A stretch of 64,000 nucleotides of DNA, from positions 7,315,501-7,379,500 of the forward strand of contig NZ_CP071139.1 of NCBI RefSeq assembly GCF_017639205.1. The letters are read 5' to 3'. The position numbers and the translations under genes are program-made. Source of the stretch: Streptomyces nojiriensis (GTDB lineage Bacteria; Actinomycetota; Actinomycetes; Streptomycetales; Streptomycetaceae). How positions within the stretch are numbered: position 1 is the stretch's first letter; each line of letters begins with the position of its first letter. The notes beneath the pieces are model-generated. The model had not been told where the DNA came from and did no database searches. It worked only from the letters and a program-made list of their open reading frames with translations. Positions 16,525-24,878 of this stretch are shown here, piece after piece.

Positions 16525-17772
16525 ATGACCTTTTCCCGTACCGCCCGGTGGACCGCCGGCTGGCTGCTCGCCGCCGCGTGGGCGTTGTCCTTCCCGTTGT
16601 TCTCCTCGCTGGCGCCGCACCGGCTGTGGGGCTGGTGCGCGGCCGCCGGGTACCTCGGGGCCGCCGCGGCCACCGCATTCGGCCGCCGCCGCGCGGCGCT
16701 CGCCGCCGCCCTGCTGGGCGCCGTCGCCGTACCGCTCCTGTGGCTGGTCCTCACCGGCCAGGGGCAGTCGGAGGTGACGGTCATCGAACGGTCCGGACGG
16801 CTCCTGCTGGAGTCCGGCCGGCTCTACGTCGACCGGCCCGCGCACGTCGAGGAGTACACCCCCTACCTGCCGGGCATGGCGCTGCTCGGCATACCGCGGG
16901 CGCTGCTCGGCGGCGACGGCGGCGCCGACGGCTGGGTGGTGCGGCTGCTGGGGGACGCCCGGATCTGGTGCGCGGCCGTGCTGTTCGGCTGCCTGGGGGC
17001 GGCCCGGCGGCTGCTCGTCGGCGGAACCGGCGGCGGGCCGGTCGGTGGGCCGGGCCGGCTGCTGCCCGTCCTGGTGGCCTCGCCGGTGGTGGCCCTGCCC
17101 CTGGCGGTGAGCGGGGTCGACCTGCCGCTGGCCGGGCTCTGCTGCCTGGCGCTGGCGGCGGCCGCCACCGGGCGGCCCGTCCTGGCCGGGGCGGCGCTCG
17201 CCGGGGCGTGCGCACTGAAGTGGACGGCGCTGCCCGCGGTCGCGGTGGCCGTCGCCCTGCTCGCGGTCTGCCGGGGCGGACGGGCGGCGGTGCGCTGCGC
17301 TCTGGTCGCGGTCGGCGGCACGGCCCTGCTGGTGCTGCCCGCCGCCCTGCTCCAGCCGGCGGAGCTGTGGCGCCAGGTGTTCGCCTTCCCCACCGGGCGG
17401 GCGGAGGTGCCGACCCCGGCGAGCAGCCCGCTGCCCGGGCACCTGCTGGCCGGACTGGGCTCCTGGGGCTGGTACCTGACGGTGGGCCTGCTGCTGGCCG
17501 GAGGCCTCGCGGTGGCCCTGTCCCTGATCGCCCGGCCGCCGCGTACGGTGGCGGCCGCCGCCGACCGCCTCGCCCTCGGCCTCACGCTGGCCTTCCTGCT
17601 GGCCCCGGCGGGCCGCTTCGGCTACCTCGCGCTGCCGGTCCTGCTGTCGGTCTGGGCCCGCTCGGTGGCCGTACCGGGTGTCTCGCGCGTGGTGACGGGC
17701 TCGTTCCGGCTGCGGCCGTCGGACGGCCTGCCGCGGGTACGGAACGAGCGGTCGGGAGGGCATTTGGCCTGA
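16525..17772 (+). CDS. Polyprenyl-phosphate glycosyltransferase-like membrane protein (GT87/DUF2029 type)
   Basis: 415-aa hydrophobic protein with about ten membrane segments. The first extracytoplasmic loop holds the acidic/aromatic stretch VDRPAHVEEYTPYLPGMALLG (residues ~100-120), typical of DUF2029/GT87 mannosyltransferase-like proteins. Such proteins are thought to use polyprenyl-phosphate sugars for lipoglycan or cell-envelope assembly; the actual donor here is unknown. ATG 16525 is chosen because it precedes the first membrane segment. An upstream in-frame region to 16399 is low-complexity, and no strong ribosome site is visible. It ends 40 bp before the kinase-MFS gene on the same strand. 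Confidence 0.7.
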   Translation: MTFSRTARWTAGWLLAAAWALSFPLFSSLAPHRLWGWCAAAGYLGAAAATAFGRRRAALAAALLGAVAVPLLWLVLTGQGQSEVTVIERSGRLLLESGRLYVDRPAHVEEYTPYLPGMALLGIPRALLGGDGGADGWVVRLLGDARIWCAAVLFGCLGAARRLLVGGTGGGPVGGPGRLLPVLVASPVVALPLAVSGVDLPLAGLCCLALAAAATGRPVLAGAALAGACALKWTALPAVAVAVALLAVCRGGRAAVRCALVAVGGTALLVLPAALLQPAELWRQVFAFPTGRAEVPTPASSPLPGHLLAGLGSWGWYLTVGLLLAGGLAVALSLIARPPRTVAAAADRLALGLTLAFLLAPAGRFGYLALPVLLSVWARSVAVPGVSRVVTGSFRLRPSDGLPRVRNERSGGHLA

Positions 17773-17787
17773 CGGCCTCCGGACATT

Positions 17788-17812
17788 GGATAGTTGCACT
17801 ATCCTTCGGTCC
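17788..17812 (+). promoter_or_regulatory. Palindromic operator over a leaderless promoter
   Basis: GGATAGT-TGC-ACTATCC (17788-17804) is a perfect palindrome with 7-bp arms. Its right arm contains TATCCT (17800-17805), a TANNNT -10 element located 7 nt before GTG 17813. That spacing makes the mRNA start at or near the start codon. There is no Shine-Dalgarno sequence. The operator shape resembles sites used by MarR-type repressors of efflux genes; no such regulator is adjacent. Confidence 0.65.
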
Positions 17813-20386
17813 GTGGATCAGCTGATCGCCGAAGACCCGAGCCGTATCGGACCATACCGCCTGATCGCCCGGCTGGGTGCGGGTGGCATGGGCCTGGTCT
17901 ACCTGGGCCGCTCCGAGGTAGGCCGTACCGTGGCCGTGAAGGTGGTCCAGGCGGAGTTCGCCGGGAACCCCGAATTCCGCAGGAGGTTCGCCCGCGAGGT
18001 GGCCGCCGCACGGCGGGTGGGCGGCAGCTGGACGGCGGCCGTGCTCGACGCCGACACCGAGGCCGCCGTGCCCTGGGTGGCGACCCAGTACATCCCCGGG
18101 CCCGACCTGCAGACCGTGGTCGCCCGACAGTTCGGCCCGCTGCCCGAGGACTCGGTGCGGACCCTCGCCAACCGGCTCGCCCTCGCCCTGCGGGCCGTGC
18201 ACGAGGCGGGCCTGATCCACCGCGACCTGAAGCCCTCCAACGTGCTCGTCACCGTCGACGGGCCCCGCGTCATCGACTTCGGCATCGCGCGGGCGATGGA
18301 CAGCCTGACCGGGGACAGCCTGCACACCCGTACCGGCATGCTGATCGGCTCGCCGGGGTTCATGTCCCCGGAACAGGTCCGGGGTCTCGAACTGAGCCCG
18401 GCCAGCGACGTCTTCTGCCTCGGCGCGGTCCTCGTGTACGCCGCCACGGGACGCATGCTCTTCGGCGCCAAGGACACCGGTCTGAACGCCCACCTCTTCC
18501 GGATCGCCGAGGAGGAGGCGGACCTGACCGGGGTTCCGGAGTCGCTGGCCGGCCTCGTCGGCGCGTGCCTGCACAAGGACCCGGCCCTGCGGCCCACCCC
18601 CGGGGAGGTGGCGGAGCGTACGGCGGAGGACGCCGCCGGGGAATGGCTCCCGGGCGCGGTGCTGGCCCAGCTGGGCCGGCATGCCGCGCAGTTGCTGGAC
18701 TACGTCCCGGCTTCCCCCGTAGGAGCCGGAGCCGGCGGCGGGGCCCCGACCGAGGAGTCCCACGCCGAGGAGACCCCCGTCGGGAAGACGCCCGTCGGGA
18801 AGACCCCCGTCGGGAAGACGCCGGATCCCCGCCTCGTGCCGTCGCAGTCCAGGCAGGACGCCTCCCCGTACCGGACACCGCCCCCGCCGCCCGCGTACGC
18901 CCCCACGGCTCCCGGCCACTTCGGCCCCGCGGACGGCTTCGGCCCGCCCCCGGGCCCCGTACCCGGCGACCCGCCCGTCGCCGCGCCCCCGCACCCGAGG
19001 CGTTGGTGGGGCCTCGCGGTCCTCGCCCTGACACAGCTGCTGGTGCTGGTCGAGGCGGCGCAGTTCAACCTGCTCGGGCCGCGGATCCATGCCGAATTCG
19101 GCCTCGGCTACGACGGCCTCGGCCCGGTCTTCAGCGCCTACCTGGTCTCCCTCGGCGGACTGCTGCTGCTCGGCGGGCACCTCGTCGACCTGCTCGGGGC
19201 CCGGCGGATGCTGGTGACCGGACTGATCGGCAGCGCGGCGGCCGCCGTACTCGGCGGCGCGGCAGGCGGCTCCGCGCTGCTGATCACCTCCCGTGCCCTG
19301 CAGGGCGCCTTCGCCGCCCTGCTCGTCCCGGCCGCGCTGTCCCTGGTGGCCACCGGATTCACCGACCCGCGGGAACGCGGCCGGGCCTTCGGGATCTACG
19401 CGGCGGTCGCCGCGGGCGGCAGTGCACTCGGCGTGTTCACCGGCGGGTGGCTCGCCGAGACCCTGGACTGGCGCTGGGCCCTGTGGTCGGTCGTTCCGCT
19501 CGCCGTGCTCGCCCTGGTCGGCGCGCTCACCCTGCTGCCCGACCGTCCGGGCCGCACCGGCGCCCGGTTCGACGGACTCGGCGTACTCCTCGGCACGGCG
19601 GGATCCGCCGCCCTGACCTACGGCCTGGCCGAGGTCGAGACGGTCGGCTGGAGCGTCGCCCTGAGTCTCTCCCTGATCGTGGGCGGCGTCGTGCTGCTCG
19701 CCGTCTTCCTGTGGTGGCAGACCAGGACGTCCGGCCCGCTGCTCCCGGCGTACGTCCTCGCCGACCGCAGCCGCCTCGCCTCCCTCCTGGTCCTCCTCTG
19801 CACCGGCGTCGCCGTGGTCGCCCTCCTCCCGGCCCTGGGCTTCTTCGCCCAGCAGATCCGCGGCGAGGGCCCGGGCGTGTCCGGGACGGCCCACCTGCCC
19901 GTGGCCGCCGCCGCGCTCGTGGCCGCCACCCAGATCTCCGCGCGCCTGCTGCCCCGCCTCGCACCGCGCGCCCTGCTCCTGCCCGGCCTGGTGGTCACGG
20001 CCCTCGGGTTGGCCCTGCTGGCCGGTGTGGGTGGCGCCGCCACGTACACGACCGGGGTGCTGCCCGGCATGCTGCTCACCGGCGCCGGCCTGGGCCTGGC
20101 CCTCGTCCCGCTCTACGCCATCGCGACCGCCGGAGTGGCCCCGCAGCACGCGGGCGCGGCCTCGGCGGCCCTCGGCGCGGCCCACCACCTGGGGCAGGCG
20201 ATCGGCGGGGCGGTGCTCGGCACCGTCCTGATGAACCGCTTGAACCAGGTCTCGGACGACACCGACGTGTTCGCCCGGCTGCTCGCCTCCTACACCACCA
20301 CCCTCTGGTGCGGGGTCGGGGCCCTCCTGCTCGCGGCCCTGCCGGCCGCCCTGCTGATCAGGACCCCGCGGCGGGACCCGGCCTAG
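17813..20386 (+). CDS. Ser/Thr protein kinase fused to a 14-TM MFS (DHA2-type) exporter
   Basis: One uninterrupted 857-aa frame. Residues ~13-270 are a complete Hanks-type kinase: glycine loop LGAGGMGLVYLG, VAVKVV lysine, HRDLKPSN catalytic loop (~136), DFG (~155) and the GSPGFMSPEQ activation segment. All key residues are present, so it should be active. Residues ~275-395 form a Pro/Gly-rich linker with a TPVGK x3 repeat. Residues ~397-850 hold about 14 membrane helices with MFS motifs: GGHLVDLLGARR (motif A), RALQGAFAALLVPAALSL and a GSALGVFTGGWL antiporter-like motif C. DHA2 drug exporters have this topology, but TM1 lacks the usual LDxTVVN motif. In membrane kinases of Streptomyces the C-terminal part is normally a sensor, so here the transporter half may act as carrier, sensor or both. 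Convergent with, and overlapping by 4 bp, the response-regulator gene. Confidence 0.88.
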   Translation: MDQLIAEDPSRIGPYRLIARLGAGGMGLVYLGRSEVGRTVAVKVVQAEFAGNPEFRRRFAREVAAARRVGGSWTAAVLDADTEAAVPWVATQYIPGPDLQTVVARQFGPLPEDSVRTLANRLALALRAVHEAGLIHRDLKPSNVLVTVDGPRVIDFGIARAMDSLTGDSLHTRTGMLIGSPGFMSPEQVRGLELSPASDVFCLGAVLVYAATGRMLFGAKDTGLNAHLFRIAEEEADLTGVPESLAGLVGACLHKDPALRPTPGEVAERTAEDAAGEWLPGAVLAQLGRHAAQLLDYVPASPVGAGAGGGAPTEESHAEETPVGKTPVGKTPVGKTPDPRLVPSQSRQDASPYRTPPPPPAYAPTAPGHFGPADGFGPPPGPVPGDPPVAAPPHPRRWWGLAVLALTQLLVLVEAAQFNLLGPRIHAEFGLGYDGLGPVFSAYLVSLGGLLLLGGHLVDLLGARRMLVTGLIGSAAAAVLGGAAGGSALLITSRALQGAFAALLVPAALSLVATGFTDPRERGRAFGIYAAVAAGGSALGVFTGGWLAETLDWRWALWSVVPLAVLALVGALTLLPDRPGRTGARFDGLGVLLGTAGSAALTYGLAEVETVGWSVALSLSLIVGGVVLLAVFLWWQTRTSGPLLPAYVLADRSRLASLLVLLCTGVAVVALLPALGFFAQQIRGEGPGVSGTAHLPVAAAALVAATQISARLLPRLAPRALLLPGLVVTALGLALLAGVGGAATYTTGVLPGMLLTGAGLGLALVPLYAIATAGVAPQHAGAASAALGAAHHLGQAIGGAVLGTVLMNRLNQVSDDTDVFARLLASYTTTLWCGVGALLLAALPAALLIRTPRRDPA
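18773..18817 (+). repeat. 15-bp tandem repeat (x3) in the kinase-MFS linker
   Basis: Three near-identical 15-bp units encode Thr-Pro-Val-Gly-Lys. They lie in the disordered linker between the kinase and transporter domains. The threonines could be autophosphorylation sites, which is inference. Confidence 0.85.
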
Positions 20387-21039
20387 ACCTCCTGGCCCGA
20401 CAGGTGGGCCAGGACCGCCAGGACCCGGCGGTTGCCCTCGGTGGCGTCCAGGTCGAGCTTCATGAAGATGCTCGACGCGTGTTTGACGACGGCCGCCTCG
20501 GTGATGAACAGCCGGGCCGCCAAGGCCTGGTTGTTGAGGCCCGAGGCCATCAGGGTCAGCACCTCCCGCTCGCGCGGGGTCAGCCGGGCCAGCGGCCGCT
20601 CCTGCGACTGCCGGCTGAGCAGGACCCGTACCACCTCCGGGTCGATGACCGTACGGCCCTCGGCGACCTGCTGGAGGGCGTCGAGGAACTCGGCCACCTC
20701 GCCGACCCGGTCCTTGAGGAGATAGCCCAGCCCGGCCGCCGAGGAGCCCGTGAGCAACTGCGTGGCGTAGGCCGTGGCCACGTACTGCGAGAGCACGAGC
20801 ACGGGCAGCGAGGCGTCCCGGGAACGGAGTTCGAGTGCCGCCCGCAGACCCTCGTCGCGGAAGCCGGGCGGCATCCGCACGTCGGTCACGACGGCGTCCG
20901 GCCGCTGTGCCTCCACCGCCCGCACCAGCTCCTCGGCGCTCCCGACGGCGGCGAGGACCTGGTGCCCGCCGCGGGTGAGGAGTTCCGTCAGTCCGGCGCG
21001 CAGCAGTACGGAGTCCTCGGCGAGGATCAGCCGGAGCAC
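20383..21039 (-). CDS. LuxR/NarL-family response regulator
   Basis: 218-aa two-component response regulator. The receiver domain (~1-120) has the acidic pair EDS, the phospho-acceptor Asp in VVTDVRMPP and the Lys in LLKDRV. A LuxR-type helix-turn-helix follows (~150-205, LTPREREVLTLMASGLNNQALAARLFI). GTG 21039 follows a GGAGG site. The gene overlaps the 3' end of the histidine kinase gene by 13 bp, so the pair is co-transcribed and probably translationally coupled. Convergent with the kinase-MFS gene, which could be a regulated target, though no direct evidence is visible. Confidence 0.92.
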   Translation of the reverse strand: MLRLILAEDSVLLRAGLTELLTRGGHQVLAAVGSAEELVRAVEAQRPDAVVTDVRMPPGFRDEGLRAALELRSRDASLPVLVLSQYVATAYATQLLTGSSAAGLGYLLKDRVGEVAEFLDALQQVAEGRTVIDPEVVRVLLSRQSQERPLARLTPREREVLTLMASGLNNQALAARLFITEAAVVKHASSIFMKLDLDATEGNRRVLAVLAHLSGQEV

Positions 21040-22340
21040 GGGACCTCCACGCGGAGTCGGGTCGGTCCGCCCACCGGACTCGACACCACCAGCCTGCCCT
21101 TCAACATCGCCACCCTGTCCGCGAGTCCTGCCAGGCCCGCTCCCGCGCCGGGATCGGCACCGCCGCGGCCGTCGTCGGTGACGGTGAGAGTGAGCCGGTC
21201 GCCCTCGACCTTACCGACGACGGCGACCCGCGAGGCACCGCTGTGCTTGGCCGCGTTGGCAAGCGCCTCGGTGACGGTGAAGTACGCCGTGATCTCCACC
21301 GATTCGGCCAGCCGGGGCACGTCGAGGTCCACGGTCACCGGTACGGGATGGCGCAGGGCCACCTCGGCGACGGCCGCGGCGAGCCCGTGGTCGGTGAGGA
21401 CCTGCGGGTGGATACCCCGTACGAGGTCGCGCAGTTGCTCCAGGGCGACCTTGGCCTCACCGCGGCCCCGGGCCACCAGCGCGGCGGCCCCGGCCGCCTG
21501 CGGGATCCCGCGCAGCTCCAGCTCGGCCAGGCCCAGGGTCATGCTGAGCGCGACCAGCTGCTGCTGCGCGCCGTCGTGCAAGTCCCGCTCGATGCGCCGG
21601 CGTTCGGCTTCGAAGGCATCGACCAGGCGGACCCGGGAGCGGGTGAGCTCCAGGATCCGGTCGGCCTCCACCCGCGGTCCGAGCAGCAGACGGGCGGTCT
21701 TGACCTGGGCGGCGGCGAGCAGGGCGCCCGTGTACGCCGCCACCACCATCCCGGCCAGTCCGACGGCCGTACCGCCCAGGGCCTCCAGCGGCCCGGAGAC
21801 CGGCCGGCCGGGGATCAGCATCACCGGTTCCGGGGCGATGGCCCACACGATCGCCGGGGTCGCGACGAGGATCAGGGCGAAGGCCAGCAGCGTGACCACG
21901 GCGAACCCGGCCGCCCCGAAGACCGGCCCGAGCAGGGTGGCGTAGGCGAACTCCCGCCAGGTGGCCCGCTCCCGCAGCCGGGTCCGCAGCCAGGCCGCGG
22001 GCCCGGCCCCGGCGAGGGAGGTGTGCGGGTCCGGCACGGGCTCGGGCTCCACCCAGCGCAGCCGCCACCGCTCCAGCGCCCCCAGCGGCACCCCGGCGAC
22101 GACGGCGCCGAGCAGGAGCAGCAGCCCGATCCCGACGACCGCCAGCGCCACTCCGAACCCGAGGAGCAGGACGAGGACGAGCAGTACGGGATAGCCGATG
22201 AGGAACCCGCTGCCCAGGTACGCCCAGCACCGCCAGGGCCACCACGAGCCGAGGAAGCGCAGCGGTCGGCGGCGTATCGCGGCCAGGACGGTGACCGGCG
22301 GGAAGCCGGCCGGTTCGGGGAGGGGGGTGGAGTCGGACAT
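21027..22340 (-). CDS. Sensor histidine kinase (NarL-type, HisKA_3)
   Basis: 437-aa membrane kinase. The N-terminal ~235 residues contain four to six membrane helices arranged like the Streptomyces PF13796-type 'sensor domain'. The dimerisation helix carries the phospho-acceptor His in ERRRIERDLHDGAQQQL (~260), followed by an HATPase domain with EALANAAKHSGA and the DDGRGG G-box. ATG 22340 has a GGGGAGA site 5 bp upstream. The cognate regulator overlaps its 3' end. The signal is unknown, but membrane-buried sensor regions of this kind often detect envelope or membrane stress. Confidence 0.92.
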   Translation of the reverse strand: MSDSTPLPEPAGFPPVTVLAAIRRRPLRFLGSWWPWRCWAYLGSGFLIGYPVLLVLVLLLGFGVALAVVGIGLLLLLGAVVAGVPLGALERWRLRWVEPEPVPDPHTSLAGAGPAAWLRTRLRERATWREFAYATLLGPVFGAAGFAVVTLLAFALILVATPAIVWAIAPEPVMLIPGRPVSGPLEALGGTAVGLAGMVVAAYTGALLAAAQVKTARLLLGPRVEADRILELTRSRVRLVDAFEAERRRIERDLHDGAQQQLVALSMTLGLAELELRGIPQAAGAAALVARGRGEAKVALEQLRDLVRGIHPQVLTDHGLAAAVAEVALRHPVPVTVDLDVPRLAESVEITAYFTVTEALANAAKHSGASRVAVVGKVEGDRLTLTVTDDGRGGADPGAGAGLAGLADRVAMLKGRLVVSSPVGGPTRLRVEVPCSG

Positions 22341-22462
22341 GTCTCCCCAGCTTAGGGGCTGTTCGGGGGTGTCCAGGGGCGGCCCTGCCGACCGGGGGAT
22401 CGGTGGCGGGTCGTCGGTGGTGGGCCGCGCCCGGAGGGTGGACCGGGGCGTGGCGGCGGGGG

Positions 22463-24091
22463 TCAGCCCCCGGTGCGTACGAAGGTCCGCACCGCGGTGT
22501 CGAAGTAGCCCCGGGCCTCGTCGCCCTGGCGGACCGGTGAGGACACCCACACGTCGTACAGCCGGCCGTCCTCCTCCCAGCACAGGTCGCGGGTGTGCCG
22601 GGGGCCCTCGGTCGTCGAGAAGCCGTCCCAGGTGAAGCGCCACAGGGCGGCCTGCCGGCCGTTCTGCGAGGTGGCCACGACCTCGGCGTCACGGTAACCG
22701 GGGTTGGTGCCCGGCCCTTGGGCGTGGGCGCGCTGATGGACGGCGAGCGGGCCGCCCGACTCGGGCTCGGCCACCTTGATGCCGATGCGGAAGGCCTCAC
22801 CGGGTGACATGTAGAAGATCCGCGGACCTTCCACCTTGCGGGTGAAGCCGAGCGGTACGGCGAGCGAGAAGCCCTCCGGGTCGGTGACGACGCGGTAGCC
22901 GGCGGGTGCGGGCTTGTCGTCCGACGAGGGGGAGACCGTGTCGATCTTCTCGCCGGTGGCGGCGGAGGTGGGCGTGCGCGGCAGGCCGGCCGCCCCGCTC
23001 GTGGACGTCTGTCCGCCGTGCTCGCCGTCGTTCATGAGCAGCGCGGCGGACACGCCCGCACCGGCGATCGCGGCCACCAGCAGACCGGCGATCAGCGCCG
23101 CGCCCGGACGCCGCTTCCCGGGGGCGCGTCCCGGTCCGGGCGCGGGCGCGGCGGCCGATACGGGCGTCGGCGCGGACACCGGGGCCGGGCCGGGCCGCGT
23201 CGGGCCCTGCGGGACCGGAGCGGACTGCGTCGGCGTGTACTGCGCCGCCGTCTCCGCGCAGGTCCGCAGCATCTGCTCGGCCCGCTCCGCGTCGAGCCGC
23301 CCGGCCGGATCGCGCTCCAGCAGCCCCCGCACCACCGGCAGCAGCGGGCCGCACGCCTCGGGCGGCCGGATCTCGTCGAAGACGACCGCGTGCAGGATCC
23401 CGCCGAGCGAGTCCCGCCGGAAGGGCGAGGCGCCGCTGAGGGCCGCGCACAGCAGGGCGCCCAGCGACCACAGATCGGCCTCGGGCCCCGCCGGTGTCCG
23501 CCCCGACATCCGCTCGGGCGCGGTGTACTCGGGGGAGCCGACGAAGGACCCGGTGGTGGTCAGCGTCGTGGCGCCCGACACCTGCGCGATGCCGAAGTCG
23601 GTCAGCACGGGCCGCCCGCCCGGCGTCTCCAGCAGGACGTTCGCCGGCTTGATGTCCCGGTGCAGCACCCCGGCAGCGTGCGCCGTGCGCAGCGCGCCGA
23701 CCAGCGCGATCCCGATCCGGGCCGCCTCGGCGACGTCCACCGGACCGGTCCGCGAAAGCCGGTCGGCGAGGGAACCGCCCTCGACCAGCTCCATGACGAT
23801 GTAGGGCAGTTCGCCGTCCTCGACGATGTCGTGCACCACGATGATGTGGGGGTGCTTGAGCTGCGCGGCCGCCCGTGCCTCGCGGAGCGTGCGCTCACGC
23901 TGGTGCCGGGCCTCTTCCTCGGACAGCGCGGGGTCGAGCGCGACCTCCTTGACGGCGACGTTCCGGCCGAGCAGCTGGTCGGTGGCGCGCCACACGATGC
24001 CCATGCCACCGCGTCCGAGCTTGGCGTCCAGCCGGTAGCGCCCTGCGATCAGACGGGCGTTCGCCCCCTCGGTCCCCATGGGCGACATCAT
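22463..24091 (-). CDS. Membrane-anchored Ser/Thr protein kinase (PknB-type)
   Basis: 542-aa transmembrane kinase. Intracellular catalytic domain ~15-275 with LGRGGMGIVWRA, VAVKEV, HRDIKPANVLL, DFGIAQ and SPEYTAPERM, all intact. A Pro/Ala-rich juxtamembrane linker precedes a single membrane helix (~331-353). The extracellular domain (~355-542) has no PASTA repeats; it includes a VVTDPEGFSLAVPLGF stretch seen in other Streptomyces kinases. Three ATGs (24091, 24088, 24079) compete for the start and none has a clear ribosome site. Transcribed in the same direction as the two-component genes, with 122 bp between. Confidence 0.9.
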   Translation of the reverse strand: MMSPMGTEGANARLIAGRYRLDAKLGRGGMGIVWRATDQLLGRNVAVKEVALDPALSEEEARHQRERTLREARAAAQLKHPHIIVVHDIVEDGELPYIVMELVEGGSLADRLSRTGPVDVAEAARIGIALVGALRTAHAAGVLHRDIKPANVLLETPGGRPVLTDFGIAQVSGATTLTTTGSFVGSPEYTAPERMSGRTPAGPEADLWSLGALLCAALSGASPFRRDSLGGILHAVVFDEIRPPEACGPLLPVVRGLLERDPAGRLDAERAEQMLRTCAETAAQYTPTQSAPVPQGPTRPGPAPVSAPTPVSAAAPAPGPGRAPGKRRPGAALIAGLLVAAIAGAGVSAALLMNDGEHGGQTSTSGAAGLPRTPTSAATGEKIDTVSPSSDDKPAPAGYRVVTDPEGFSLAVPLGFTRKVEGPRIFYMSPGEAFRIGIKVAEPESGGPLAVHQRAHAQGPGTNPGYRDAEVVATSQNGRQAALWRFTWDGFSTTEGPRHTRDLCWEEDGRLYDVWVSSPVRQGDEARGYFDTAVRTFVRTGG

Positions 24092-24138
24092 GCCGCATCC
24101 GGGATCAGCACCCGTCCGCGGCGTGTCGAAGCCGCCCC

Positions 24139-24168
24139 TTGATCGTTTCTTCAGCGGTAGCCCTTACT
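24139..24168 (+). promoter_or_regulatory. Candidate promoter for the secreted Pro-rich protein
   Basis: TTGATC (24139-24144), an 18-bp spacer and CTTACT (24163-24168) give a plausible sigma-HrdB-like promoter 28 bp before GTG 24196. It lies in the short gap divergent from the kinase gene. Confidence 0.4.
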
Positions 24169-24195
24169 TCTGCTGCGGATTTCGGGAGGCGCGCG

Positions 24196-24804
24196 GTGAC
24201 CGCTTGGCAGTACTTCGCCGGGGCGGGCCTGGTGGCGGCACTCTGCCCGCTGCACGGCCATGTGGCGGTCGCGGGCGACGGGCAGGGCGACGGTTACGGC
24301 TCCGGCTACGGAGCCCGCGTCGACCTGTGCGTGCCGTCCGGGCGGCCGGAGCGGCCGGTCTTCCGGCCGCCGTCCGGGCTGCCCTCGGTCCGGGTGGCCG
24401 TGCCCGGCGCCGACCGGCCGACCGTGCACCACCCGGGACGGCCCGCGCAGTCCGCCACCCCCGCGGAGCGGCCCGTGCGGCCGGCCGAGCCCGCGCGGCC
24501 GCGCCCGCCGGACGCGGCGGTGGAGCCTTCCGCGGAGGCGGGGGCCGGGGGGTCGCAGCCGCCGGAGCCCGCGGCGGGTCCCGAGGTCCGGGACGAACCG
24601 GCGTCGGCCGACGCACCCGCCCCGCCCGCGGCCGGGGCCGCCGCCGCACGGGTGAGCGCCTTCCACGTGCGTCCGTACCGCTCGGCGGCCCTGGAGCGGC
24701 GCGGCCCGGGCGGGATGTCCACCGTGACGCTCATGGTCGTCGTCACCACCCCGGCCGTACTCGCCGCCGCCGCCCTGCGGCCCCGTTCCAAGAGCCGCGG
24801 CTGA
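24196..24804 (+). CDS. Secreted/wall-associated Pro-rich protein with C-terminal membrane helix
   Basis: 202-aa protein from GTG 24196 (GGGAGG site 6 bp upstream). Layout: N-terminal hydrophobic segment (~7-24, likely signal peptide), a Gly/Tyr-rich patch, about 110 residues of Pro/Ala/Glu low complexity suited to spanning the cell wall, then a membrane helix near the C-terminus (~172-192) followed by RPRSKSRG. The last part is the pattern of a C-terminal anchor with a basic tail, but there is no LPXTG sortase motif. I do not recognise the family. The DUF4239 gene follows 74 bp later and may be co-transcribed. Confidence 0.6.
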   Translation: MTAWQYFAGAGLVAALCPLHGHVAVAGDGQGDGYGSGYGARVDLCVPSGRPERPVFRPPSGLPSVRVAVPGADRPTVHHPGRPAQSATPAERPVRPAEPARPRPPDAAVEPSAEAGAGGSQPPEPAAGPEVRDEPASADAPAPPAAGAAAARVSAFHVRPYRSAALERRGPGGMSTVTLMVVVTTPAVLAAAALRPRSKSRG

Positions 24805-24878
24805 CCGCCGCCGTCCCCCGTCCCCCGTCCCCCGTCCGACGATCCACCGAACCACCGATCCACACCGGGAGAATCCAC

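Noticed and set aside
14479..17799. 1106-codon minus-strand frame over metG and the glycosyltransferase-like gene
   Set aside because: Low-complexity translation without domains; the sense-strand genes carry complete families. It is a shadow.
17794..21945. 1383-codon plus-strand frame running through the kinase-MFS gene and the antisense of the two-component genes
   Set aside because: Its translation is Arg/Pro-rich in the kinase region and shows no MFS helices; the frame at 17813 is the real one.
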